In this document: in pieces, positions 1 through 7,795 of the stretch
How the letters are laid out: every line of letters starts with the position of its first letter
Position numbering within the stretch: position 1 is the first letter of the stretch
DNA from: Thalassotalea piscium
GTDB lineage: Bacteria > Pseudomonadota > Gammaproteobacteria > Enterobacterales > Alteromonadaceae
Assembly: GCF_030295935.1 (NCBI RefSeq)
Contig: NZ_AP027362.1
Coordinates: 3,162,001-3,226,000 of the forward strand
DNA: 64,000 nucleotides
Direction: 5' to 3'
The notes under the pieces: model-generated
Database searches by the model: none
Seen by the model: the letters and a program-made list of their open reading frames with translations, nothing else
What the model was told of the DNA's origin: nothing
Translations under genes and position numbers: made by a program

Positions 1-597
1 AGCATCAACATGAAGGCGACCCGCGGTATCAACAATTAACACATCAAAAAATTGCTTTTTCGCATGATCTATCGCTGCAGTTACAATATCGATTGGCTTT
101 TGTGATATATCACTTGGAAAGAACTCAACATCAACCTCTTTTGCTAATGTTTCGAGCTGTTTGATAGCCGCTGGGCGATATACGTCGGCACTAACAACCA
201 ATACCTTTTTCTTCTCTCGTTCTTTTAGGTATTTAGATAGCTTGGCAACAGAGGTCGTTTTACCTGCACCTTGTAAACCAGCCATTAACACTACCGCTGG
301 AGGTGTAGCTTTTAAGTCTAACGCTTCGTTGACTTCACCCATCGCTATTTCAAGTTCTTTTTGAACTATTTTAACGAATACCTGACCGGGAGTAAGACTT
401 TTAGAAACATCTTGTCCCACTGCACTTTCTTTAACCTTCGCAATAAATTCACGAATTACAGGTAAAGCTACGTCCGCCTCAAGCAAAGCCATGCGGACTT
501 CACGTAAAGTTTCTTTAATATTATCATCAGTTAATCGGCCACGGCCGCTGATATTTTTAAGCGTTTTGGTTAAACGATCGGAAAGATTCTCAAACAT
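1..597 (-). CDS. ffh: Signal recognition particle GTPase Ffh (partial, 3' end outside window)
   Basis: Reverse-strand translation from the ATG at 597 gives 199 residues beginning MFENLSDRLTKTLKNISGRG, the N-terminal four-helix N domain of SRP54/Ffh. This is followed by the GTPase G1 motif GLQGAGKTTS, the DVYRPAA (G2/G3 region) stretch and the DTAGRLHVD (G3) box. The frame stays open to base 1, so the C-terminal part of the G domain and the M domain lie outside the window. Ffh binds 4.5S RNA and signal peptides and delivers ribosomes to FtsY. The gene is divergent from ypjD-yfjD, the same arrangement as in Escherichia coli, which supports the call. Confidence 0.97.
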   Translation of the reverse strand, partial: MFENLSDRLTKTLKNISGRGRLTDDNIKETLREVRMALLEADVALPVIREFIAKVKESAVGQDVSKSLTPGQVFVKIVQKELEIAMGEVNEALDLKATPPAVVLMAGLQGAGKTTSVAKLSKYLKEREKKKVLVVSADVYRPAAIKQLETLAKEVDVEFFPSDISQKPIDIVTAAIDHAKKQFFDVLIVDTAGRLHVDA

Positions 598-855
598 GAA
601 TAACTCTGCGGTTGATTACAAAAATAAAACAGCACCCTATTATACGCGCACTATAAATAAGCGAAAGGGTAAATTTTCGAGTGCCTATTGGTTTACTTTC
701 TCAAACCGCTGGTTCAAGGGCAAGTTAATTTAAGCACCTTGTATGATATATGGGTATATATTTACCTATTACAACTAAAACCCAGAATGTCAAAAATCTA
801 TTAATTACTGACCAGGCTTAAGTAATTATCTTTGAGATCAAACTAAACATTGTGC

Positions 856-1095
856 TAATTAACCTGAACTCGGGTTAATGAATGTTGATTTTCTCACATA
901 AAACATTATTTTTTAATAGTTTAATTTTATTCACTGTTTAAAAAGCTAACCTTTATTTCTCAATATTAATAGTTTTGTGAATATCAAGGCGAATTTTTTG
1001 ATCCAATAGCGGGCTATTGGCAACAAATTCAACGTAGCTAGGCTAAAAAATAGCTTACTGAGTAACTTTGCTTATCCCGAATTCAGGTTAATTAA
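856..1095. repeat. MITE-like element, family 1 (copy in the ffh-ypjD intergenic region)
   Basis: The 581-bp gap between ffh and ypjD holds a non-coding element. The left end TAATTAACCTGAACTCGGG is mirrored at the right by CCCGAATTCAGGTTAATTA, giving imperfect terminal inverted repeats of about 20 bp. Related ends occur at 4756-4810, 34018-34218 and 35658-36026. Several copies share an internal stretch like TCAAGGCGAATT. There is no ORF, so any movement would depend on a transposase in trans. The TTAA-rich outer edges could be target duplications, but I cannot prove the boundary from one genome. Confidence 0.65.
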
Positions 1096-1178
1096 TAATA
1101 AAACGCTAGCCTAGTGACTTTATTCTGATAAAATCAGGCAGTATTTTATAATTACCTTATTGTATAGCGGAGAATTTA

Positions 1179-1979
1179 GTGGAGCTTTTTAGTATCAGTG
1201 CGATAATTGCAGCGTGTGGTTACTTTATATGTGTTGCATTATTAGTCACTCGCCTCTTTCATACTAAAGGCCCAAACCTCATTTTAATTTTATCTGTTGC
1301 TGGTGTGTCGATTTTGGCGCATATGATCTCGAGCAACCAACTGATTTTTAGCCAAGCTCAAATTAATTTCGCGCTGCCGAATGTTATCTCTTTAGTAAGC
1401 TTAGTTATATGTTTAACCGTTAGCGTATTGGCCTTACGTTATAAAGTAAATTTACTCTTACCAGTCGCTTATTGTTTCGCTGGAATATGGCAAATAGCGA
1501 TGATTTTCATTCCTCATCATAGCCAAACACCGCTTATGCCTGGGCAGTCTATTTTATTTACGCACATCACATTAGCGCTTATTGCATACTGCGTTCTTGT
1601 TATTGCAACCTTATATGCATTTCAAGTGGCCTATATAAATTGGAAATTAAAAAGCAAAAACTTACTAGCTGTTAATCACCTGCCTCCACTGATGCAAGTT
1701 GAAGGACAATTATTTATTATTCTTGCAATAGGTACGTTTTGTTTATTTGCAAGCCAAATTCTAGGCATTGTTTTTATTGAAAACTTTATTCGCAAAGATA
1801 ATGCACATAAAACCGTATTATCGATAATAGCGCTCACATTTTATGCTTGGATTTTATGGGGACACTTTAAAAAAGGCTGGCGTGGGCACCGAGTACTTGT
1901 TTTAACAATAATTGCCACAACATTGTTAACATTGGCATATTTTGGCAGTCGATTTGTCAAAGAGTTTCTCTTATACTAG
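1179..1979 (+). CDS. ypjD: Inner membrane protein YpjD (CcsA/ResC-like cytochrome assembly domain)
   Basis: This is a 266-residue polytopic membrane protein with about eight hydrophobic segments and the conserved C-terminal motif WGHFKKGWRGHR typical of YpjD. The start is GTG, supported by GGAG about 8 nt upstream. The family is related to CcsA/ResC haem-handling proteins. In enterobacteria, ypjD (also called corE) sits beside yfjD (corB) and is linked genetically to magnesium/cobalt tolerance, but its biochemical role is not firmly established. It is divergent from ffh and is followed after 67 bp by yfjD on the same strand, probably one transcript. Confidence 0.92.
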   Translation: MELFSISAIIAACGYFICVALLVTRLFHTKGPNLILILSVAGVSILAHMISSNQLIFSQAQINFALPNVISLVSLVICLTVSVLALRYKVNLLLPVAYCFAGIWQIAMIFIPHHSQTPLMPGQSILFTHITLALIAYCVLVIATLYAFQVAYINWKLKSKNLLAVNHLPPLMQVEGQLFIILAIGTFCLFASQILGIVFIENFIRKDNAHKTVLSIIALTFYAWILWGHFKKGWRGHRVLVLTIIATTLLTLAYFGSRFVKEFLLY

Positions 1980-2046
1980 CTTTTAGGGTATAAAGAGATT
2001 ATCGAGTGTATTAGTACATTGATTAGGTAAAATTAGGAACCCCTGT

Positions 2047-3330
2047 TTGGAAACCATATCAACCAATATGTTGTTTGTCATTTTAGGCATACTCATATTC
2101 ATTTCGGCCTATTTCTCAAGTTCTGAAACAGGCATGATGTCACTTAATCGCTACAAATTAAGGCATTTAGAGAAAGAAAAACACAAAGGCGCACGCCGTG
2201 TAAGTAAGCTGTTAAGACAACCTGATAAACTTATTGGGATAATTCTTATCGGAAATAACTTAGTTAATATTTTTGCATCAATTATTGCAGGAATTATCGC
2301 TGAGCGCTTATATGGAGATGCAGGGATATTTTATGCAGGGTTAATACTAACATTAGTAATTCTTGTTTTTGCTGAGATCACACCAAAAACTTTAGCTGCA
2401 CTCTACCCAGAAAAAATAGCCTACCCAAGCTCAATAATTTTAACCGTATTACTTAAGGTACTATATCCGCTAGTTGTTGCCGTTAATTGGATAACTAATG
2501 GCCTATTAATGCTATTAGGAATTAGCCATGAACAACGCGAACAGCACAGCTTAAGCTCTGAAGAGTTGAGGACGGTGGTTAACGAAGCGGGCGTAATGCT
2601 ACCAGAGCGTGATCAAAGCATGCTAGTTGGAATTCTTGACCTTGAAAACGTTACTGTTGAAGACATTATGGTGCCTCGCAGTGAATTGGTTGGCATTGAT
2701 ATTAATGAAGACTGGCGAAAAATTCAAAAACAATTAACACAAGCTACTCATACCCGAGTTTTACTTTATCGAGACACTATAGATGACGTTGTCGGCTATG
2801 TGCACATGCGCGATGCTTTAAAACTTTTATCTAAAAATCAATTTACTAAAGCAACCTTATTAAGGGCGGTTAGAGAGCTCTACTTTATTCCCGAAGGTAC
2901 ACCGCTAAATGTACAACTACTTAAATTCCAGCATGCAAAAGAACGTTTAGGGCTAGTTATCGATGAATATGGCGATATTCAAGGTTTAGTTACATTGGAA
3001 GATATCTTAGAAGAAATTGTAGGTGATTTTACCACTACAATGGCACCAACAACCTCTGATGAGGTAACAAAACAACCCGATAACAGCTACCTTGTTGATG
3101 GTAGTGCTACAGTAAGAGATGTTAATAAAGAAATGAATTGGCACTTTCCTACTAGCGGACCAAAAACCTTAAACGGGCTTATCCTTGAGCATTTAGAAGA
3201 TATACCTGAGGCTAATTTAAGTGTGCGTATAGCGGGTTATCCTGTCGAAATAATTGACGTTACCGACAACATGATCAAAACAGTTCGAGTCATTCCTGAA
3301 TACTATGATAAAAGCCATCGCGATAATTAA
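2047..3330 (+). CDS. yfjD: HlyC/CorC (HCC) family transporter YfjD/CorB
   Basis: This 427-residue protein has the HCC-family layout: an N-terminal DUF21 membrane domain (about residues 1-180, with AYFSSSETGMMSLNRYKLRHL), a CBS-domain pair (about 195-320, with DIMVPRSELVGIDI and VIDEYGDIQGLVTLEDILEEIVGD) and a C-terminal CorC_HlyC domain. The family is implicated in Mg2+/Co2+ export or homeostasis at the inner membrane. The start appears to be TTG with AGGA about 9 nt upstream; starting there aligns with the N-terminus of E. coli YfjD (METISTNM versus MEHISTTT). Next in-frame ATG is at 2068. It is probably co-transcribed with ypjD. Confidence 0.93.
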   Translation: METISTNMLFVILGILIFISAYFSSSETGMMSLNRYKLRHLEKEKHKGARRVSKLLRQPDKLIGIILIGNNLVNIFASIIAGIIAERLYGDAGIFYAGLILTLVILVFAEITPKTLAALYPEKIAYPSSIILTVLLKVLYPLVVAVNWITNGLLMLLGISHEQREQHSLSSEELRTVVNEAGVMLPERDQSMLVGILDLENVTVEDIMVPRSELVGIDINEDWRKIQKQLTQATHTRVLLYRDTIDDVVGYVHMRDALKLLSKNQFTKATLLRAVRELYFIPEGTPLNVQLLKFQHAKERLGLVIDEYGDIQGLVTLEDILEEIVGDFTTTMAPTTSDEVTKQPDNSYLVDGSATVRDVNKEMNWHFPTSGPKTLNGLILEHLEDIPEANLSVRIAGYPVEIIDVTDNMIKTVRVIPEYYDKSHRDN

Positions 3331-3402
3331 AGCTTATTACGTTCGCTATTTATTCAAGTTTAAAAAGTCAAAAATTTCAACCTGGGGTAACTATGATGCT
3401 TA

Positions 3403-3493
3403 TGTGGATAATTAACACTTCTTACAAAAGTATTAACAAAGTTACCCACAGGCTATGATCGATAATTTAATTTTCCACAATTTCTGTGGATAA
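3403..3493. other. Cluster of DnaA-box-like 9-mers
   Basis: The 487-bp gap after yfjD contains no gene. It holds TGTGGATAA at 3403-3411 and again at 3485-3493 (both perfect reverse complements of the TTATCCACA DnaA box), TTACCCACA at 3442-3450 (one mismatch) and TTTTCCACA at 3471-3479 (one mismatch). Four such 9-mers within 91 bp, followed by an extremely AT-rich tract at about 3530-3595, is more than expected by chance. It could be a DnaA-titrating or regulatory locus. No dnaA, dnaN or mnmG is nearby, so a chromosomal origin is not supported. Confidence 0.45.
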
Positions 3494-3817
3494 CAAAGTC
3501 AAGACCAATCAGGTAAAGCATTCTAATTTTGCAAACTATATTTATCAAAAAAACACGTTTTTTTTATCATTTTTTTAAACTATATGTGCCATGCGACTTA
3601 GCGCTGAATTACGCTAAAAATCGCGTTTTTGGCAAGAAATATGCAGATAGAATTGAAGTAAAATAAAAATTGAGATGAGTAATGCGCTGTATAAAAAACA
3701 TAAGAAAATTTGGTATATTTTTTGATACTTTTATATTTCTGCATATTCTTTCAGACTAGGTAACAAAACAACTTAATTTGCCACTAAATGAGCTTTAAGC
3801 AAGTAGCTTTGAAAAAG

Positions 3818-4438
3818 TTATCCAAAGAACAAGCGCCATATCCAGCTTTTGTTTAAATCGGCTTCACAACGCTTTAGTTGAACACTATATTTACGTGCTC
3901 TATTGTCTACTGTACGAGCTACTTTTACTAACCAAGCTTTTTTCTTATAAGTTTTTCGCTTAAACCCGCCCCAACCTTCATGATAATTAAGGTATTGGTT
4001 ATAACCGTCCCATTTAGAAATTTTATTAATTTGCTGTGTCTTAAATATAAACCAGCCCATAAAATCTATTGCATCTTCAAAGTCATCTCGGTCTGCACCT
4101 GAATTGCCTGTTTCTTTGATATAGTCATTCCACGTCATTGTTTTAGCTTGTGAATAACCATAGGCAGTGCTCACCCTTCCCCATGGAATAAAGCCTAATA
4201 GGTAGTCTCTAGGAGGCAAAGCATTCGATTTAAAGGAGCTTTCTTGATACATCATACTCATTGGCACATGAATAGGTACGCCCCAACGATCGCGCACATC
4301 TTTAGCGGCAAAGTACCAGCTTCTATGTTCTTTAAATATTTCGCATAAATTTTCAGCGTTTTTTGGCGGAGAGGTCGCACAGCTAGATAATCCTATAACG
4401 AGAATACTCGCTAAAAATACCACTTTTTTATTTAGCAT
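3818..4438 (-). CDS. Lytic transglycosylase-like (SLT-fold) lipoprotein
   Basis: From the ATG at 4438 this encodes 206 residues with a lipoprotein signal (MLNKKVVFLASILVIGLSSC, lipobox LSSC), so it is likely anchored to the outer membrane. An in-frame GTG at 4462 would add 8 residues before the signal and is less likely. The mature part contains PMSMMYQESSFKSNA, which resembles the catalytic-Glu ES motif of SLT lysozyme-fold transglycosylases, then AYGYSQAKTMTWNDY and YLNYHEGWGG, matching the Gly-Tyr-Gln and Asn-Tyr regions of that fold. It probably cleaves or senses peptidoglycan; substrate and partner are unknown. It stands alone on the minus strand. Confidence 0.75.
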   Translation of the reverse strand: MLNKKVVFLASILVIGLSSCATSPPKNAENLCEIFKEHRSWYFAAKDVRDRWGVPIHVPMSMMYQESSFKSNALPPRDYLLGFIPWGRVSTAYGYSQAKTMTWNDYIKETGNSGADRDDFEDAIDFMGWFIFKTQQINKISKWDGYNQYLNYHEGWGGFKRKTYKKKAWLVKVARTVDNRARKYSVQLKRCEADLNKSWIWRLFFG

Positions 4439-4540
4439 GTTTTTATTAAGCCCAGAAACCACTTCATTGAAGGCTTAATCATGCCAGAAATCAGTAAATT
4501 ATGCAGTATTGAAATTAATTTTAATTAATTTTAATTAATT

Positions 4541-4633
4541 TGAACTTATTTAGTTTACATTCGTCTTACTTTATAAGACATATTTTATGATTTCCCTTGA
4601 GCTTTAAAGCACGTAACTACGTGCTTTTTTTTT
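4541..4633 (+). ncRNA. Candidate small RNA unit 1 of a tandem array
   Basis: This unit starts near GAACTTATTTAG and ends in a strong intrinsic terminator: AAAGCACGTA/TACGTGCTTT stem (4606-4627) and a run of nine T's. It aligns loosely with the three units downstream (GAACT start, TTACTTTAT, ATTTCCCTTGAG before the hairpin). No ORF on the plus strand leads into it. The T-run follows the stem only on the plus strand, so it cannot serve the minus-strand genes on either side. No promoter is obvious by eye. Confidence 0.5.
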
Positions 4634-4755
4634 ACCTGTTTTTAGAAATATTCAGCCAGACCTTAGAGCGTGTTGAACTTTACTGTGCATTTTTGCAGCG
4701 ATTAATTTGGTGTTTATACAAGGTTGAACTTATGTAATACCAATTAAATCACGTT

Positions 4756-4810
4756 TAAATCGTAGCTTTGGTGTACTTAGCTTATCCCGAATTCAGATTA
4801 ATTATTATTA
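4756..4810. repeat. Solo right end of MITE-like family 1
   Basis: The stretch GTAGCTTTGGTGTACTTAGC followed by TTATCCCGAATTCAGATTAA matches the right end of the copy at 35658-36026 almost exactly. No matching left end is evident, so this looks like a partial copy. It sits between candidate sRNA units 1 and 2 and explains the longer spacing between them. Confidence 0.55.
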
Positions 4811-4816
4811 AAGAAG

Positions 4817-4913
4817 TGGAACTAAATGAAATATCCATACTCTTAACTTACGAGAGATTTAATTTCCTTAGTGTTTCATGTTTTTAGCGCATTTTAATAA
4901 TGCGCTTTTTTTT
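4817..4913 (+). ncRNA. Candidate small RNA unit 2 of a tandem array
   Basis: The unit begins GGAACTAAATGA and carries TTACGAGAGATTTAATTTCC and TTAGTGTTTCATGTTTT. It ends in the hairpin AGCGCATT/AATGCGCT (4886-4906) with a run of eight T's. The last 60 bases are nearly identical to unit 3. The same logic as for unit 1 applies: an orphan plus-strand terminator with no coding sequence, so a short transcript is the simplest explanation. Confidence 0.55.
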
Positions 4914-4941
4914 GGGCGTTTAAAAATATTTATTTTTTTTT

Positions 4942-5039
4942 GAACTAAATGAGATGTATGAAGTCATACTTTATGAGAGGCTTAATTTCCCTTAGTGTTT
5001 CATGTTTTTATAGCGCATTTTAATAATGCGCTTTTTTTT
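4942..5039 (+). ncRNA. Candidate small RNA unit 3 of a tandem array
   Basis: It begins GAACTAAATGAGATG and contains ATGAGAGGCTTAATTTCCC and TTAGTGTTTCATGTTTTTA. It ends in AGCGCATT/AATGCGCT (5012-5032) plus eight T's. The conserved block GAGAG-N4-6-AATTTCC-TTAG-GTTTCATG shared with unit 2 is the best candidate for a functional (target-binding) region. It starts 125 bp after unit 2. Confidence 0.55.
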
Positions 5040-5043
5040 ATTT

Positions 5044-5152
5044 GGAACTTTTAAAATTCAAACTTGTCTTACTTGTCTTATTAACGAGAGCAAATTAACT
5101 TCCTTGGACTGTTTTCTATTCTTATAGCGCGTTTTCTTACGCGCTTTTTTTT
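5044..5152 (+). ncRNA. Candidate small RNA unit 4 of a tandem array
   Basis: This is a more diverged unit: GGAACTTTTAAAATTC start, TTAACGAGAGCAAATTAACT and TCCTTGGACTG in place of the conserved block, and the terminator AGCGCGT/ACGCGCT (5126-5145) with eight T's. Stem changes relative to units 2 and 3 keep base pairing (ATT/AAT replaced by GT/AC-type pairs), which argues for selection on the hairpin. It lies 86 bp beyond the gshA stop, on the opposite strand to gshA. Confidence 0.5.
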
Positions 5153-5238
5153 ATCTAAAATTCAAACAGATTGCTTTATTTACATTACAGGTAAGCAACA
5201 CCTGTAAAAAATAAATAATTTAACAAGCTATTTAAGCA

Positions 5239-6810
5239 TCACTTTCCAAAGTAGCCTTTAAGAAAATCATCGAAGCTTACTTTATCGCTTTCTTCAATTT
5301 CTTTCTGTTTATCAAATGACAATTGAGCTTGCTCGATAAAGTAATCATGCGAGTAGAACTGATAATCACGGGCTTGTAAATAATCTTTATACTCTTGGGC
5401 CTTATCTAGTGCTAACTTACTTAAACTTCCCTCTTCTTTCGTTAAGTAATTTAACAATATTGCTGAAGGCGTTAAGTTAGGATTAATAATTTTAGCCTGT
5501 TCTACGGCTAATGCTTTTGAGTACTTCTGTGTAGTATGAGCTTTATCTAACAAAGCTGCTGCTGAAGCCATCTCTGTAAATAAACTTTGCCCCCATTCGG
5601 TTATTGACTTTTCAACGCCCTCATCATTTAAGCGTAATTCAGGGTCTCTACCCCGAACAACCACTTCATCCATATTTTTATCTAAGACCTCTTGCTGTGC
5701 TGCATCTAATGTGTCGCTTGGGCGAAGTGCACAGTAAGCCAAAAACACTTCCAAAAATAGCATTTGCTGTAGGTCTATTCCTGTAGGAGAGAATGGATTT
5801 ACATCTAATGCACGTACTTCAACATATTCTACACCACGATTTAACAGCGCTTGTGAAGGTTTTTCACCAGATTTAGCCACCTGTTTGGGGCGAATTGGAG
5901 CATAAAGTTCGTTTTCAATTTGCAAAACATTAGCATTTAATTGCTGATATTTACCATTAACCTTTACTCCGATTGCAGCAAATTTATCTGAAGACATGTT
6001 GATAGCCTCTTGAACACCTTTTACATACCCATGTAGATCGTTATAACAAATATGCAATGAAGACTGCTCACTATTGGTATAACCCAAATCACTCATGCGA
6101 AGCGATGTTGCATGTTCAAGATATACATAGCCTTTAGACGATTTTTTGAAAGGTAAGTCAGTTTTCTTATTTTTTAAGAATGATGGACAAAGTGCTGGAG
6201 AGCTACCGTATAAATAAGGTATAAGCCAACAAAAACGTTTGTAATTACGAAGTAATGCAAAGTATTTGTCTGAAACATAGGTTTGTAAATGTTGTTCATT
6301 TTGTTCAAATGATTGATATTTTAGCCAAAAATCTTGTGAGAATGAAAAGTTAAAATGAATACCAGCAATTACCTGCATCATACTACCATAACGATTTTTT
6401 AAGCCTTGGCGATAAATCGTTTTCATTTTGCCTATATTCGACTCACCGAAATAAGCAAGTTCGATATTGTTTTCACAATCAACAAAACACGGCATGCTCA
6501 TGGGCCATAATAATTCACCGTTTATCTCGCCAAAGGTAAATTTTTGAATATCTTCAAGCTGTGCAATTGTACGCTCTGGCAAGTGGCTCACCGGCGTAAT
6601 AAATTCTAGTAATGTTTCCGCATAATCAGTAGTAATATTAGGATGGGTTAACGTTGAACCCAACGCCTTATAATGACCTTTATCTGACAGTTTACCTTGT
6701 GGCAACACTCTTAGGGCTTCACGTTCAATACCATAACCAGAATTAGTTAAAGCAGCGATGTTATCATCCAACTCGAAAGCTGAAAGTAGTTCAGTATATG
6801 ATAGAGACAA
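5239..6810 (-). CDS. gshA: Glutamate-cysteine ligase GshA
   Basis: The 523-residue protein matches the E. coli-type (group 1) glutamate-cysteine ligase in length and sequence: GYGIEREALRV near the N-terminus, TDYAETLLEFITPV, MPCFVDCE, IAGIHFNFSFS and YVEVRALDVNPFSP. It makes gamma-glutamylcysteine from glutamate and cysteine in the first step of glutathione synthesis in the cytoplasm. The ATG at 6810 gives the family's standard N-terminus. It is monocistronic, divergent from the pseudouridine synthase gene, with the candidate sRNA array downstream on the opposite strand. Confidence 0.97.
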   Translation of the reverse strand: MSLSYTELLSAFELDDNIAALTNSGYGIEREALRVLPQGKLSDKGHYKALGSTLTHPNITTDYAETLLEFITPVSHLPERTIAQLEDIQKFTFGEINGELLWPMSMPCFVDCENNIELAYFGESNIGKMKTIYRQGLKNRYGSMMQVIAGIHFNFSFSQDFWLKYQSFEQNEQHLQTYVSDKYFALLRNYKRFCWLIPYLYGSSPALCPSFLKNKKTDLPFKKSSKGYVYLEHATSLRMSDLGYTNSEQSSLHICYNDLHGYVKGVQEAINMSSDKFAAIGVKVNGKYQQLNANVLQIENELYAPIRPKQVAKSGEKPSQALLNRGVEYVEVRALDVNPFSPTGIDLQQMLFLEVFLAYCALRPSDTLDAAQQEVLDKNMDEVVVRGRDPELRLNDEGVEKSITEWGQSLFTEMASAAALLDKAHTTQKYSKALAVEQAKIINPNLTPSAILLNYLTKEEGSLSKLALDKAQEYKDYLQARDYQFYSHDYFIEQAQLSFDKQKEIEESDKVSFDDFLKGYFGK

Positions 6811-7053
6811 AATATTCCCTTTAGCGTTACGCTTTTGTAAGTACCCTAGATTTAAGGGTTAAAAATTACATTTCAATGGCGGTATACCGCAAAATATATG
6901 AAATTGTAGATTAACTGTTGTTCAGACCGTATTTTTTAATTTTTTAGTTCAACTTGTGGTTATAATTTTTGGGTATGTGTTTTAACACATTTATTCGTTT
7001 AACGAAAAGCTGTGATAAAATGCGGATAACCTTTTAGCAATGCCTTATAACTA

Positions 7054-7770
7054 ATGTCAGTTAATAATAGCTCAATAACAATAGAAGTGATCAATAATAA
7101 CACTGATTTTGTTGTGATTGATAAACCTGAAGGTGTTAATTTTCATGATGAAACAGATCTAGGTCAAGGATTGTTTAATCAAGTAAAGCAACAACTAAAT
7201 CTTGAAGTGCTTTATCCTGTTCATAGATTAGATAAAATGACATCAGGTCTCATTATTTTTGCTAAAACCTTGGCATGTGCTCAATGGTTTCAACAACAGT
7301 TTGAGCAGCACACAATCGAGAAGTATTATTTAGCACTTAGTGACCAAAAGCCCGTTAAAAAACAAGGTTTAATTAAAGGCGACATGGTGAAATCACGCCG
7401 TGGTATGTGGAAGTTAACACGTAGTCAAAATAACCCCGCGATTACACAATTTTTTAGTTATACTCTAGCGTCTAAAACCCGCTTATTTATTCTCAAACCG
7501 CATACGGGTAAAACCCATCAAATTAGAGTTGCACTCAATAGTATTGGCGCTCCGATCATCGGCGACAGTTATTACCATTCAAACGAACGTTCAGATCGCG
7601 GCTATTTACATGCCTACGCTATAAGGTTTAGTTATTGTGGTCAACGCTACCATTTTATGTCTAGTCCACAAAGCGGTGAGTTATTTACTCAACAAGCACT
7701 CGTTCAACTATTAATGGATATGGGAAAACCTTGGGCGCTTAACTGGCCTAAAATAAGAACTAGACCCTAA
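7054..7770 (+). CDS. RluA-family pseudouridine synthase (TIGR01621-like)
   Basis: This 238-residue RluA-type synthase has the catalytic motif HRLDKMTSGLIIFAKT (Asp of HRLD), KYYLAL, KPHTGKTHQIRVAL and GAPIIGDSYY. There is no S4 domain at the N-terminus; it opens directly with IEVINNNTDFVVIDKPEGVNFH. The exact RNA substrate position (23S rRNA or tRNA) cannot be read from sequence. Members of this compact subfamily in Shewanella and Vibrio relatives are annotated only as RluA-related. It is divergent from gshA and convergent with the transporter gene that follows. Confidence 0.9.
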   Translation: MSVNNSSITIEVINNNTDFVVIDKPEGVNFHDETDLGQGLFNQVKQQLNLEVLYPVHRLDKMTSGLIIFAKTLACAQWFQQQFEQHTIEKYYLALSDQKPVKKQGLIKGDMVKSRRGMWKLTRSQNNPAITQFFSYTLASKTRLFILKPHTGKTHQIRVALNSIGAPIIGDSYYHSNERSDRGYLHAYAIRFSYCGQRYHFMSSPQSGELFTQQALVQLLMDMGKPWALNWPKIRTRP

Positions 7771-7795
7771 GCTTTAGGGTCCAGAGTTTTGTGTC

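Noticed and set aside
161-364. Plus-strand ORF at the start of the window
   Set aside because: It is the antisense shadow of ffh, whose minus-strand reading is unmistakable.
3403-3600. Chromosomal replication origin
   Set aside because: DnaA boxes and an AT-rich tract are present, but no dnaA, dnaN, mnmG or rpmH lies near and the flanking genes are ordinary.
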